The notes under the pieces are model-generated. The model searched no databases, was not told the origin of the DNA, and was given only the letters and a program-made list of their open reading frames with translations. Shown here one piece after another: positions 1 through 11,452 of a stretch of DNA of 64,000 bases; position 1 is the first letter of the stretch; each line of letters starts with the position of its first letter. The DNA lies in contig NW_020825289.1 in assembly GCF_003286085.1 (NCBI RefSeq), forward strand, positions 7,874,001 to 7,938,000, read 5' to 3'. This stretch comes from Drosophila persimilis. Lineage: Eukaryota; Arthropoda; Insecta; Diptera; Drosophilidae. The position numbers were made by a program, and so were the translations under genes.

Positions 1-1375
1 AAATAAAAATAAATTAATGTAAATAAAAAAAAAATAAAATTAAAAAAAAAACTAAAAATATAAAAAAACTAAATTTTAAAATAAAAATAAATTCATTTAA
101 ATAAACACATTACAAAAAAAAAAATAACATAAATTAATAATAAATAATATAAAAATAATCACATTTAAATAAAAAAATAAGTAAATACATTTAATAAAAA
201 AATACAAACAATAAAATATAAATTTAAATAAAAATATGTAATATTTATATGTGTATAAATAATAAAACCCTAAAAAAAAATTGAATACAAAATAAAAAAA
301 ATAAATAATAAATAAAATAAACAATAAATAAAATAAATAAATAATAAAAGAAAAATAATAAATGATAGAATAAAATAAACAAATAAATTACAAAAATAAA
401 TAAAGTAAATATATATGAAAATAACAAAAATAAATAATAACATAATATTAAATGAAAATAAATAAATATAAAATAAAACTATACATTTAAATAAATAGGT
501 ACAGAAATAAAAATAAATTTGAACAAATAAATATTTGAAGAAAATAAATTAATAATAAAAGGGAAATAACTACAATTAAATAAATAAACAAAAAAAATAT
601 ATAAATATTAAAATACAAATAAATAAATATTAAAATTCAAAATAAATAAATAACAAAAAAAATAAATAAGCTAAAGGGAATCTAAAAAGAAAATCAAGTG
701 AAAAGTGCATGTTGTGAGTGAAAGTGCGAACGAGTAAAATTAATGTTGAAAGGACTGGCAAGGAATACGAGGCGACACGAATTTACTATTTATTTTGTAT
801 TTTTTTTTATGGTTTTGTGTTTGTGTGTGACTACCAACTACCAACAAAAAACTACAAAAACATACTACAACAACAAACTACAACAGCGCAATAAAAGGAA
901 ACATCAAGTAATTTTCAGCGCTTCACAATATAATAATGGGAACAGGTGAGTGTTTCAATTTTTATTTACTCTGTTTACTGGTTTTTTCTTCATATTTCAT
1001 TTTATTATTATATGTATATATTTCTTCACTTTTTGTATTTTCTCGTATTACCTCTTCGCTCCATTTTCATTTGAAGTGTCCTCTTTGTTGTTTTTGATCA
1101 GTGAATATGTTCTGGTGGAAAGGACAAAGAGTTTTTTCAGGTAACAGGCAAATGCATTTCAATTGGAGGCATCGGATGTTGTTTTCGATTATAGGGGATT
1201 CTTTTAGGAGTACCAACCATGCCTTATGAAATTTTGTGAATTTCACATTCACTTAATTTGTTTAAGATTTTATCAAACGAATTACATTAAACTGCCGAAG
1301 GGGATAAAAATCCACGGAGGAGCATTCCAGCAAGCACGTGTCCCTCTAGTGTACCCGATAAGTAGACGATTAAAA
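1..1375. repeat. Repeat A, copy 1 (left part of a direct duplication)
   Basis: This block matches 5788-7162 almost base for base. By eye I found one substitution (a at 1353, g at 7140) and one single-base length difference in an A run near position 65. The first 660 bases are A/T-only-like low complexity built on AAATAAAT words. The remaining 700 bases look like ordinary transcribed DNA, with a GTGAAAGTGCGA stretch and a consensus 5' splice site (ACAGGTGAGT) at about 929-938. It has no believable coding frame, because the small open frames are not kept in the diverged third copy. Matching ends abruptly at TTAAAA (1375). The left end lies outside the window. Confidence 0.85.
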
Positions 1376-1377
1376 TT

Positions 1378-2510
1378 TACTACAAAACAATTTCTGTTTT
1401 TTAATTTTTATAATTGTTTGTAATATTTGTTAATTTTTAGCGAGAAATCGGACAAGTCATATTTTGTATTCGTATTTTGATATATCATCTAATTCTGGCA
1501 GCACTGGTCTGTTTTGTATATTTCGACTCTCAAAAATATACCAAAATATACCGTCTCATTTTAAAAATATACCGTAAATATACTGACGAATTTAAGTTCT
1601 ATATTCCACGATGTTTACATTCCGTGGACATATCATTTTATCCAATTAATGAATCTATTTTCTACTCGACAGGCTTATTTTAAATACTTTACTTTGTTTT
1701 TTTTGCCTCAATTTTGGTTCCTCAACAACAATAGCGTCTCATATGCTGTAAAACTGAACTTAGCCCACTAAAACCCCCTCTATTTAAATAGTTCAACTAC
1801 TTGAGGTAAATGGCGAAAAATATTAACGATTGTAAATTCTTCTTATAGATTCATGCCATCTTTCCTCTGAACTTAAAAAAAACACACTAAATCATTCACC
1901 TAAACTGCGTTAACATTATGAAATTTTCATTATTTTCGGTGGAAAATTAAAATACCCCCTTAATTGTTCTCCGTCAAGGATTGGAAATCATATTGTTAAA
2001 TTTTGATGTTCCGTCGAATATTATTAGTTATATAGAACATTTGACCATACGATTGATGAATCATTTTTCTACTGAACTGGCTTATTTGCCAGTTTATTTT
2101 ATTTGCTTTTATTGGATTTTGCATAAAAAAAGATTATAGCGAAATAGCTAAAAAAAAAAAGTTTTGGCGAATATGGGCAAACAAAACAAACGAAGAGGAA
2201 AGAACGCCCAGCCCTGCCCACATATTTTTATCCGATTAATTAATCAATTGCCTACATTCCTGGTTTAATTGAAATACTTGCTTTTACTTGAGTTTGCATA
2301 AAAAAGGGTTTTTTACGAAAAAGGTCAAACAAATAAAACGTACGAGAAAATCGTTCATTTTGCTCGATTTTGATCCATCGAATAATGCTGACTAACTAAA
2401 ACCTTTAGCTTTGCCCATATAATTTCAGGCCATTGATAAATAAATTTTCTGCAAGAAAAGTAGCTTGCTTTTAATTACTCCATTTTATTGTATTGTGTCT
2501 TAAAACCAGG
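1378..2510 (+). repeat. Dispersed repeat R, copy 1, with internal degenerate repeats
   Basis: Positions 1490-2000 match the reverse complement of about 32,300-32,765 and the direct strand of about 52,730-52,990, at perhaps 75-85% by eye. Shared words are GCAGCACTGGTCTGTTTT, AAATATACCAAAATATACCG, TACTGACGAATT and CCAATTAATGAATCTATTTT. Between 2200 and 2510 the module 'TTGCCCA..AT..TTTATCC.ATTAAT' recurs in degraded form. No coding frame is seen. The internal copies suggest an old, decayed element rather than a recent insertion. Confidence 0.65.
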
Positions 2511-2673
2511 TTTAAACTAATAAGGTCAACAAAAAAACAGGCAACGTATGTAAGTGGGTATGTAATGTAACAGTTAACCCATTGTCGATGATCAGTGTGT
2601 TTTAAAATACACTCCACGAAAATTTGAATCTTAAAGAATTTTAGCGCTTTTGATTTTATTTATTCAATACAAT
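2511..2673 (-). other. Intergenic DNA and short 3' UTR of the esterase gene
   Basis: A TTTATT at 2655-2660 (AATAAA on the minus strand) lies about 14 bases past the esterase stop codon. It is a good poly(A) signal and implies a very short 3' UTR. Nothing else is recognisable. Confidence 0.5.
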
Positions 2674-4530
2674 TTACAATTTGGCCCTCACAGAAGACTG
2701 GGGGCTGTATCGCTTGTACATGCTGCGCCAGAAATCCATACGGTCTGCATCCGGATTCTTTTGCATTTTGCATTCCCGATCAATGAGTAGGCAGTCTAGC
2801 TGCATGGGCTGCCCAGGCAGGGCTTTTTGTACAGGTTTCCAACTGTCGGATGGTTTTCCGTGCCGCGCGAAATTCGCCCACATCTGGCAAATCCTCTCCG
2901 AGACGAGCGCATCATCCTTTTGCATCGGAGAATCGTCGCCGGCCATCTGGAATAGATAGCAAATATCATCAGCATGGGCTACTCCGCGAAGATTTTCATT
3001 CTGAAAGATGGTTTTGTATAGATTGCGACCGCCAACGTAGTCCAGACGATAGAAGTACAGTGGCGACTGCGTCTGACAGTTGGCATGGATCTCTGCCGCA
3101 ATCTGCAGATCCATGCTGAAGTGATAGTCGGAGAACAAATCCACCAAATTATTAAGATGTTTCTTGGTCAATGCCTGGCCTTCGAAGTAGAAGTTACGTA
3201 TATCAGCTGCTGCTTCCTGAGCTTCTAGTGCCTGTGGGTCTGGCACCAGGTTGCGGGGCACCGTTCGCGCAAGATCTTGTTCGTAGTCCTCCAGTTTTTT
3301 CTTGGCCCTTACAATCATTGCCAGTCCTTCCGCAGAGTTGTAGCCCATGATCATGGGCATTTTCCCCACGTGATCCCTTTTGTGCATCAGATCCAAAATA
3401 TTCTCATCGATGAAACTATCCGGACTGCTGGCCTCCTCGACAACAGGCTTGAAGGGGAACGGCAGGTGACGACGCCGTTCATCCGCAGTCAGTACTTTCA
3501 TCGTATTGGCCAAAATACCAATCGGTTTCACTTTCTCAGACTGAAGGAACTCCAACAGGGCCTTCGTGTTGCTCCCAAAATCGCCGCCGCCCAGCAGTTC
3601 GGCCAGTCGACGTGTTTTAAATGCCGGATCTGGTTGAAACACCCATTCCATGTTGCCCGTTCCGCTCTGCATGATGGCCTTATGGAAGAGTTTGTTGGCG
3701 TGCCGGGCATATGTATGCAGGTGAACAGACGCCCCTCCAGCGCTTTCGCCGAAGAGGGTCACATTGTTGGGATCACCATTGAAGCTGGCTATATTGTCCT
3801 GCAGCCACTGCAGGGCCATGCGCTGATCCTTCAGTCCCATATTGCCGTGTATGCCTTCCTCCGGCAAACTTAGGAATCCCAGGGCACCGAGGCGATAGTT
3901 CAGGGTGACCACAATCACATCCTGCTCCATGAGCTTGGCTGGAAAGTGGCTGAAAGTATTTAGTTTAGAGCTTAGCTCTACTCCGAGCAGCTCTGAACGG
4001 TTCCACTCACAAGTCGCTGTTGCCATTGCCAAAAATGAAGCCACCGCCGTGAATCCACACCATGACGGGTAAGGGCGACGATGATCGTTTGCCCTTGGGG
4101 GCGTACACATTGAGGAAGAGGCAGTTCTCAGAGCCAGCCACTTCTGTGGTGAAAGGATCGCGTTGGTGCGACACGTCTCTCTCCTTTCTGCAGTCCAGCT
4201 CATGCTCCTCGAAGCGCTCTTGCGGCACGGGGCTCTAAATGTGCAAATTACGTTATAAATATCTGTTACATGTTGGGAAAGCACTTACTCGAAATCTGAG
4301 GTTACCAACAGGTGGTTCGGCATATGGCACCCCCAAGAAACTATTGTACTCCAGGCCACTTGGCAGCTTCTGTTGCTGGCCCACAACAATACCCTGCTTC
4401 ACTGGAATTTTCACCTGGCAATCACAAAAAATCCCATTAATTAACAGAGATGCTGCAGCAGAACAAATGAAATTACCTTCATGCTGCTGTAGAGTCTCAC
4501 GAGAATGGATTTGCCGCCAGTCCGTTGCAT
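2674..4530 (-). CDS. Carboxylesterase, alpha-esterase type
   Basis: Four coding exons on the minus strand: 4530-4477, 4414-4289, 4234-4011 and 3949-2674. They are separated by introns of 62, 54 and 61 bp with GT-AG ends and keep frame throughout, giving 559 residues. The protein is an alpha/beta-hydrolase of the carboxylesterase/cholinesterase family that hydrolyses ester bonds. Visible motifs are the HGGGF oxyanion loop, GESAGG with nucleophile Ser204, GYNSAEG with the acid Glu342, and VAHADD with His460, so the catalytic triad is complete. The N-terminus (MQRTGGKSILVRLYSSMK) is basic and lacks a clear signal peptide, which fits intracellular alpha-esterases better than secreted ones. The start was chosen because this ATG opens the only exon that splices in frame into the conserved domain. 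The substrate cannot be inferred. The length is normal for the family, with no disabling change. The gene sits between two direct copies of repeat A. Confidence 0.9.
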
Positions 4531-4709
4531 TTTGCTGTCCCAAATTACGTAGCCCGCCCGGTTCGACAGACCGACTATCTAATCGCAATACAATTATTCG
4601 GCAATAAGAAACAATCAAACCAGATTTCGCGAAGGTGGACGGACTTTGAACCGAAACCGAAATTCTGGCCGAAACAGCTGACGCTGCGATTAACCCTTCA
4701 TAGTGCTAT

Positions 4710-4727
4710 GGGGTATTTTTATACCCC
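4710..4727 (-). promoter_or_regulatory. TATA box inside a perfect palindrome, esterase promoter
   Basis: The sequence GGGGTATAAAAATACCCC reads TATAAAAA on the minus strand. It has 7-bp perfect inverted arms (GGGGTAT/ATACCCC) around a 4-base core. It lies 180 bp upstream of the esterase ATG in the right orientation, a sensible distance for a TATA box plus a 5' UTR of about 150 bp. Promoter function is inferred. Confidence 0.6.
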
Positions 4728-4734
4728 AAAATTC

Positions 4735-5040
4735 AAAATTCTGGTTTTAATAGTTTCATAACAGCCCCTGTTGATAGTTTCATAGCAGCTACCTTTTATT
4801 ATCATAGCAGACATGTGTACAGCTGTTAAAATGTAATTGAAATTTATAATTTGGGAGGGAAAGTTACGGTGCAGTTGGTAACAGAGGCATTGTAATTTAG
4901 TAGCGAGCTAACAGCGAAAGAACATGAGAGCATAAGCTAACAGAGGTCGAAGCGATTCTCTTCTCTGTACAGACGCTTGTTAATTTAGGAGCGAGCTAAC
5001 AGCGAAAGAACATGAGAGCGTAACTAACAGAGACCGAAGC
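4735..5040. repeat. Short direct repeats upstream of the esterase gene
   Basis: A 63-bp segment is present twice, at about 4891-4953 and 4979-5041. Both copies contain AGCGAGCTAACAGCGAAAG and ACATGAGAGC and differ at about 8 positions. Upstream, ATAGTTTCATA.CAGC occurs twice around 4748-4790. No gene is seen here. Confidence 0.7.
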
Positions 5041-5395
5041 GTTCGCTACGCTCTTTCGGACACCAGCTTCGCTCTCGTTCTTCGAAGAAGCTTTGAGCGG
5101 CCAACTCTGCTGCACTCTTATCACTTATCTTGCTCTGTTGCAGCCCTCTCACCACCCTCTTTCGTTCGCTACGCTCTTTCGGACACCAGCTTCGCTCTCG
5201 TTCTTCGAAGAAGTTTTGAGCGGCCAACGCTGCTGCGCTCTTATCACTTATCTTGAACTGCTGCAGCCCACTCACCACCCTCTTTCGTTCGCTACGCTCT
5301 TTCGGACACCAGCTTTGCTCTTGTTCTTCAAAGAAGCTTTGAGCCGTCGACGCTGCTGCACTCTTATCACAGTTCTCAGTTCCCCCCCGGTCCAT
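5041..5395. repeat. 123-bp minisatellite, three copies
   Basis: Units start at 5041, 5164 and 5287, each with GTTCGCTACGCTCTTTCGG, so the period is 123 bp (41 codons). The third unit is incomplete. Because the period is a multiple of three and the unit lacks stops in one frame on each strand, long open frames appear on both strands. Neither has a recognisable domain or start context, so I do not call a gene. Confidence 0.85.
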
Positions 5396-5399
5396 CACG

Positions 5400-7162
5400 G
5401 TCATAAAAGTGGACAACTACATCGTGTGTTTCGAAAAGTGCGCGCGTGCGCCCTTCAATTAAATATTCCTTCTTTGTGATCACCATTTAATAAAAATATA
5501 AATGAAACTCATTAATAATAAAATGCACAATAAATCAATTGAAAAATATAATAATGAAATAGAAATAAATAAAATAAAATAAATAGATTATAAAAAATAC
5601 TAAAAAAACTAAAAATAATAAAGTGATATAAATAAATATAAATAAATAATTGATAAAATATAAATAAATAAATTTAAATAAATAATTAATAAAATATAAT
5701 AAAAACAAATAATAAAATATAAATAAATCAATTTAAATAAATAATCAAAGGAATAAATCAATAAACAAAAGTAAAATAAGTGAAAATAAAATAAAAATAA
5801 ATTAATGTAAATAAAAAAAAAATAAAATTAAAAAAAAAACTAAAAATATAAAAAACTAAATTTTAAAATAAAAATAAATTCATTTAAATAAACACATTAC
5901 AAAAAAAAAAATAACATAAATTAATAATAAATAATATAAAAATAATCACATTTAAATAAAAAAATAAGTAAATACATTTAATAAAAAAATACAAACAATA
6001 AAATATAAATTTAAATAAAAATATGTAATATTTATATGTGTATAAATAATAAAACCCTAAAAAAAAATTGAATACAAAATAAAAAAAATAAATAATAAAT
6101 AAAATAAACAATAAATAAAATAAATAAATAATAAAAGAAAAATAATAAATGATAGAATAAAATAAACAAATAAATTACAAAAATAAATAAAGTAAATATA
6201 TATGAAAATAACAAAAATAAATAATAACATAATATTAAATGAAAATAAATAAATATAAAATAAAACTATACATTTAAATAAATAGGTACAGAAATAAAAA
6301 TAAATTTGAACAAATAAATATTTGAAGAAAATAAATTAATAATAAAAGGGAAATAACTACAATTAAATAAATAAACAAAAAAAATATATAAATATTAAAA
6401 TACAAATAAATAAATATTAAAATTCAAAATAAATAAATAACAAAAAAAATAAATAAGCTAAAGGGAATCTAAAAAGAAAATCAAGTGAAAAGTGCATGTT
6501 GTGAGTGAAAGTGCGAACGAGTAAAATTAATGTTGAAAGGACTGGCAAGGAATACGAGGCGACACGAATTTACTATTTATTTTGTATTTTTTTTTATGGT
6601 TTTGTGTTTGTGTGTGACTACCAACTACCAACAAAAAACTACAAAAACATACTACAACAACAAACTACAACAGCGCAATAAAAGGAAACATCAAGTAATT
6701 TTCAGCGCTTCACAATATAATAATGGGAACAGGTGAGTGTTTCAATTTTTATTTACTCTGTTTACTGGTTTTTTCTTCATATTTCATTTTATTATTATAT
6801 GTATATATTTCTTCACTTTTTGTATTTTCTCGTATTACCTCTTCGCTCCATTTTCATTTGAAGTGTCCTCTTTGTTGTTTTTGATCAGTGAATATGTTCT
6901 GGTGGAAAGGACAAAGAGTTTTTTCAGGTAACAGGCAAATGCATTTCAATTGGAGGCATCGGATGTTGTTTTCGATTATAGGGGATTCTTTTAGGAGTAC
7001 CAACCATGCCTTATGAAATTTTGTGAATTTCACATTCACTTAATTTGTTTAAGATTTTATCAAACGAATTACATTAAACTGCCGAAGGGGATAAAAATCC
7101 ACGGAGGAGCATTCCAGCAAGCACGTGTCCCTCTAGTGTGCCCGATAAGTAGACGATTAAAA
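5400..7162. repeat. Repeat A, copy 2 (long version)
   Basis: Positions 5788-7162 repeat 1-1375 almost exactly. The extra left part (5400-5787) matches the start of copy 3 at about 15,130-15,300, with a shared ATCGTGTG.TTCGA.AAGTG, CATTAATAATAAAATG and AATAAATCAATTGAAA. This copy therefore shows the true left flank of the unit. The content is AT-rich AAATAAAT DNA followed by about 700 bp of moderate-complexity sequence with a consensus splice donor at about 6716-6725. The right edge passes straight into the satellite field. Confidence 0.85.
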
Positions 7163-7199
7163 CGATTTTAATCTAAATTGAACTTTTTTATATTGAAGA

Positions 7200-7655
7200 A
7201 TTTAATGGTAGAAATTGTAGTATTGAATATTGAAATTGCCAATCGATCCACAATCAAACAAAAAGGTATCCGCTGGATACAGGATATGTTGTATCCGCTG
7301 GATAGAGGAGATATTGTATCCGCTGCGTACAGGAGCTGTAATAGATTCTCAGAATAGAATAGATTCTCCCTTTGCGATTCTCAAATGTGGCCTTCTCATA
7401 ATGATTTTAATGGTAGAATTTGTAGTAGTAGAATCATGTGTAGTGTTTGGAGTATTGAAATTGCCAATCGATCCAAAATCAACCACAAATGGTATCCGCT
7501 GGAGATATTGTATCCGCTGGACACAGCAGAAATTGTATCCGCTGGACACAGGAGTTTGTGATAGAAGCCCTCCCTACGCGATTCTCAAATGTGGCCCTCT
7601 CATAATGATTTTATTTGTAGAATTTGTAGTAGTAGAATCATGTGTAGTGTTTGGA
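7200..7655. repeat. First block of 25-bp minisatellite plus spacer
   Basis: Degenerate 25-bp units (core TATCCGCTGGATA) occur at about 7266-7340 and 7491-7553. Each group is followed by the spacer of about 150 bp that recurs through the field (GATTCTCAAATGTGGCC, TTTGTAGTAGTAGA, GTGTAGTGTTTGGAGTATTG). The units here are more degraded than those after 10 kb, so this looks like the older edge of the array. Confidence 0.85.
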
Positions 7656-10055
7656 GTATTGTATTCTCAAATGAGACACATTGCATGGTTTTAAACGATT
7701 TTATCAAAAGATTCTTCATAGAGACACTGCATGTTTTTAAAAGATTTTACCAAAAGATTCTCAAATGAGACACTGCATGTTTTTAAAGGATTTTATCAAA
7801 AGATTCTCCAATGAGACACTGCAGGTTTTAAACGATGTTATCAAAAGATTCTCCAATGAGACACTGCATGTTTTTAAACGATTTTATCCAAAGATTCCAT
7901 GTTTCTAAACGATGTTATCAAAAGATTCTCCAATGAGACACTGCAGGTTTTAAACGATTTTATTAAAAGATTCTCCAATGAGACACTGCATGTTTTTAAA
8001 CGATTTTATCAAAAGATTCTTCATAGAGACACTGCATGTTTTTAAAAGATTTTACCAAAAGATTCTCAAATGAGACACTGCATGTTTTTAAAAGATTTTA
8101 CCAAAAGATTCTCAAATGAGACACTGCATGGTTTTAAACGATTTTATCAAAAGATTCTTCATAGAGACACTGCATGTTTTTAAAAGATTTTACCAAAAGA
8201 TTCTCAAATGAGACACTGCATGTTTTTGAACGATTTTATCCAAAGATTCCATGTTTCTAAACGATGTTATCAAAAGATTCTCCAATGAGACACTGCATGT
8301 TTTTAAACGATTTTATCAAAAGATTCTCCAATGAGACACTGCAGGTTTTAAACGATTTTATTAAAAGATTCTCCAATGAGACACTGCATGTTTTTAAACG
8401 ATTTTATCAAAAGATTCTTCATTGAGACACTGCATGTTTTTAAAAGATTTTACCAAAAGATTCTCAAATGAGACACTGCATGTTTTTAAAAGATTTTACC
8501 AAAATATTCTCAAATGAGACACTGCATGGTTTTAAACGATTTTATCAAAAGATTCTTCATAGAGACACTGCATGTTTTTAAAAGATTTTACCAAAAGATT
8601 CTCAAATGAGACACTGCATGTTTTTAAAAGATTTTACCAAAAGATTCTCAAATGAGACACTGCATGGTTTTAAACGATTTTATCAAAAGATTCTTCATAG
8701 AGACACTGCATGTTTTTAAAAGATTTTACCAAAAGATTCTCAAATGAGACACTGCATGTTTTTGAACGATTTTATCCAAAGATTCCATGTTTCTAAACGA
8801 TGTTATCAAAAGATTCTCCAATGAGACACTGCATGTTTTTAAACGATTTTATCAAAAGATTCTCCAATGAGACACTGCAGGTTTTAAACGATTTTATTAA
8901 AAGATTCTCCAATGAGACACTGCATGTTTTTAAACGATTTTATCAAAAGATTCTTCATTGAGACACTGCATGTTTTTAAAAGATTTTACCAAAAGATTCT
9001 CAAATGAGACACTGCATGTTTTTAAAAGATTTTACCAAAATATTCTCAAATGAGACACTGCATGGTTTTAAACGATTTTATCAAAAGATTCTTCATAGAG
9101 ACACTGCATGTTTTTAAAAGATTTTACCAAAAGATTCTCAAATGAGACACTGCATGTTTTTAAAAGATTTTACCAAAAGATTCTCAAATGAGACACTGCA
9201 TGGTTTTAAACGATTTTATCAAAAGATTCTTCATAGAGACACTGCATGTTTTTAAAAGATTTTACCAAAAGATTCTCAAATGAGACACTGCATGTTTTTG
9301 AACGATTTTATCCAAAGATTCCATGTTTCTAAACGATGTTATCAAAAGATTCTCCAATGAGACACTGCATGTTTTTAAACGATTTTATCAAAAGATTCTC
9401 CAATGAGACACTGCAGGTTTTAAACGATTTTATTAAAAGATTCTCCAATGAGACACTGCATGTTTTTAAACGATTTTATCAAAAGATTCTTCATTGAGAC
9501 ACTGCATGTTTTTAAAAGATTTTACCAAAAGATTCTCAAATGAGACACTGCATGTTTTTAAAAGATTTTACCAAAATATTCTCAAATGAGAAACTGCATG
9601 GTTTTAAACGATTTTATCAAAAGATTCTTCATAGAGACACTGCATGTTTTTAAAAGATTTTACCAAAAGATTCTCAAATGAGACACTGCATGTTTTTAAA
9701 AGATTTTACCAAAAGATTCTCAAATGAGACACTGCATGGTTTTAAACGATTTTATCAAAAGATTCTTCATAGAGACACTGCATGTTTTTAAAAGATTTTA
9801 CCAAAAGATTCTCAAATGAGACACTGCATGTTTTTGAACGATTTTATCCAAAGATTCCATGTTTCTAAACGATGTTATCAAAAGATTCTCCAATGAGACA
9901 CTGCATGTTTTTAAACGATTTTATCAAAAGATTCTCCAATGAGACACTGCAGGTTTTAAACGATGTTATCAAAAGATTCTCCAATGAGACACTGCATGTT
10001 TTTAAAGGATTTTATCCAAACATTCTCCGTTGAGACACTGCATGTGTAGTGTTTG
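7655..10055. repeat. 46-bp satellite array with a 536-bp higher-order period
   Basis: About 52 tandem monomers of 46 bp carry the words GAGACACTGCATG, TTTTTAAACGATTTTATC and AAAAGATTCTC. A 30-bp deletion monomer (GATTCCATGTTTCTAAACG) marks a larger unit. It occurs at 7893, 8245, 8781, 9317 and 9853, and the last three intervals are exactly 536 bp (eleven 46-bp monomers plus 30). The three 536-bp copies are nearly identical by eye. Monomer variants (AAAC/AAAA GATTTT; CCAATG/AAATG/TCATAG) are placed in the same order in each copy. There are stops in all frames and no gene. Confidence 0.95.
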
Positions 10056-11026
10056 GAGTATTGAAATTGCCAATCGATTAACAATCAACCACAAATGGTA
10101 TCCGCTGGATACAGGAGAAATTGTATCCGCTGGATACAGGAGAAATTGTATCCGCTGGATACAGGAGATATTGTATCCGCTGGATACAGGAGATTTTGTA
10201 TCCGCTGGATACAGGAGAAATTGTATCCGCTGGATACTGGAGATATTGTATCCGCTGGATACTGGAGATATTGTATCCGCTGGATACTGGAGATATTTTA
10301 TCCGCTGGATACAGCAGAAATTGTATCCGCTGGACACAGGAGTTTGTGATAGAAGCCCTCCCTACGCGATTCTCAAATGTGGCCCTCTCATAATGATTTT
10401 ATTTGTAGAATTTGTAGTAGTAGATGCATGTGTAGTGTTTGGAGTATTGAAATTGCCAATCGATTAACAATCAACCACAAATGGTATCCGCTGGATACAG
10501 CAGAAATTGTATCCGCTGGATACAGGAGAAATTGTATCCGCTGGATACAGGAGATATTGTATCCGCTGGATACAGGAGATTTTGTATCCGCTGGATACAG
10601 GAGAAATTGTATCCGCTGGATACTGGAGATATTGTATCCGCTGGATACTGGAGATATTTTATCCGCTGGATACAGCAGAAATTGTATCCGCTGGACACAG
10701 GAGTTTGTGATAGAAGCCCTCCCTACGCGATTCTCAAATGTGGCCCTCTCATAATGATTTTATTTGTAGAATTTGTAGTAGTAGATGCATGTGTAGTGTT
10801 TGGAGTATTGAAATTGCCAATCGATCCACAATCAACCACAAATGGTATCCGCTGGATACTGGAGATATTGTATCCGCTGGATACAGCAGAAATTGTATCC
10901 GCTGGACACAGGAGTTTGTGATAGAAGCCATCCCTACGCGATTCTCAAATGTGGCCCTCTCATAATGATTTTATTTGTAGAATTTGTAGTAGTAGATGCA
11001 TGTGTACTGTTTGGAGTATTGTATTC
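10055..11026. repeat. 25-bp minisatellite blocks with spacers, part of 1026-bp unit copy 1
   Basis: 25-bp units with TATCCGCTGGATAC lie at about 10,097-10,342, 10,483-10,699 and 10,846-10,912. The unit position advances by 25 bp exactly (for example 10,151, 10,176, 10,201). Each block ends in a GGACACAGGAGTTTGTGATAG variant and the roughly 150-bp spacer. From 10,425 the sequence is repeated at 11,451 onward with a 1026-bp offset. Confidence 0.93.
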
Positions 11027-11452
11027 TCAAATGAGACACTGCATGTTTTTAAACGATTTTATCAAAAGATTCTCCAATGAGACACTGCAGGTTTTAAACG
11101 ATGTTATCAAAAGATTCTCCATTGACACACTGCATGTTTTTGAACGATTTTATCAAAAGATTCTCCATTGACACACTGCATGTTTTTGAACGATTTTATC
11201 AAAAGATTCTCCATTGACACACTGCATGTTTTTGAACGATTTTATCAAAAGATTCTCCAATGAGACACTGCATGTTTTTAAACGATTTTATCAAAAGATT
11301 CTCCAATGAGACACTGCAGGTTTTAAACGATGTTATCAAAAGATTCTCCAATGAGACACTGCAGGTTTTAAACGATGTTATCAAAAGATTCTCCAATGAG
11401 ACACTGCATGTTTTTAAAGGATTTTATCCAAACATTCTCCGTTGAGACACTG
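11027..11452. repeat. 46-bp satellite block within the 1026-bp unit
   Basis: About nine 46-bp monomers are inserted between spacer DNA. Entry is at GGAGTATTGTATTCTCAAATG and exit at GACACTGCATGTGTAGTG. Several monomers read CCATTGACACAC, a variant not found in the large 7.7-10 kb array, so this block has evolved on its own. Confidence 0.9.

Noticed and set aside
97-427. Hydrophobic open frames on the minus strand of the AT-rich section
   Set aside because: Phe/Tyr/Leu-rich translations are what AAATAAAT low-complexity DNA gives in reverse. There is no start context or domain.
743-949. 68-codon open frame in repeat A (also at 6530-6736)
   Set aside because: The frame is not kept in diverged copy 3, where it stops early, so it looks non-coding.
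3277-3873. 198-codon plus-strand frame inside the esterase
   Set aside because: It is the shadow of the conserved esterase exon, which has the full catalytic triad on the minus strand.
1-7162. LTR retrotransposon with repeat A as the two LTRs
   Set aside because: The DNA between the copies is a normal host esterase on the opposite strand with no gag or pol, and repeat A lacks TG...CA ends and a primer-binding site.
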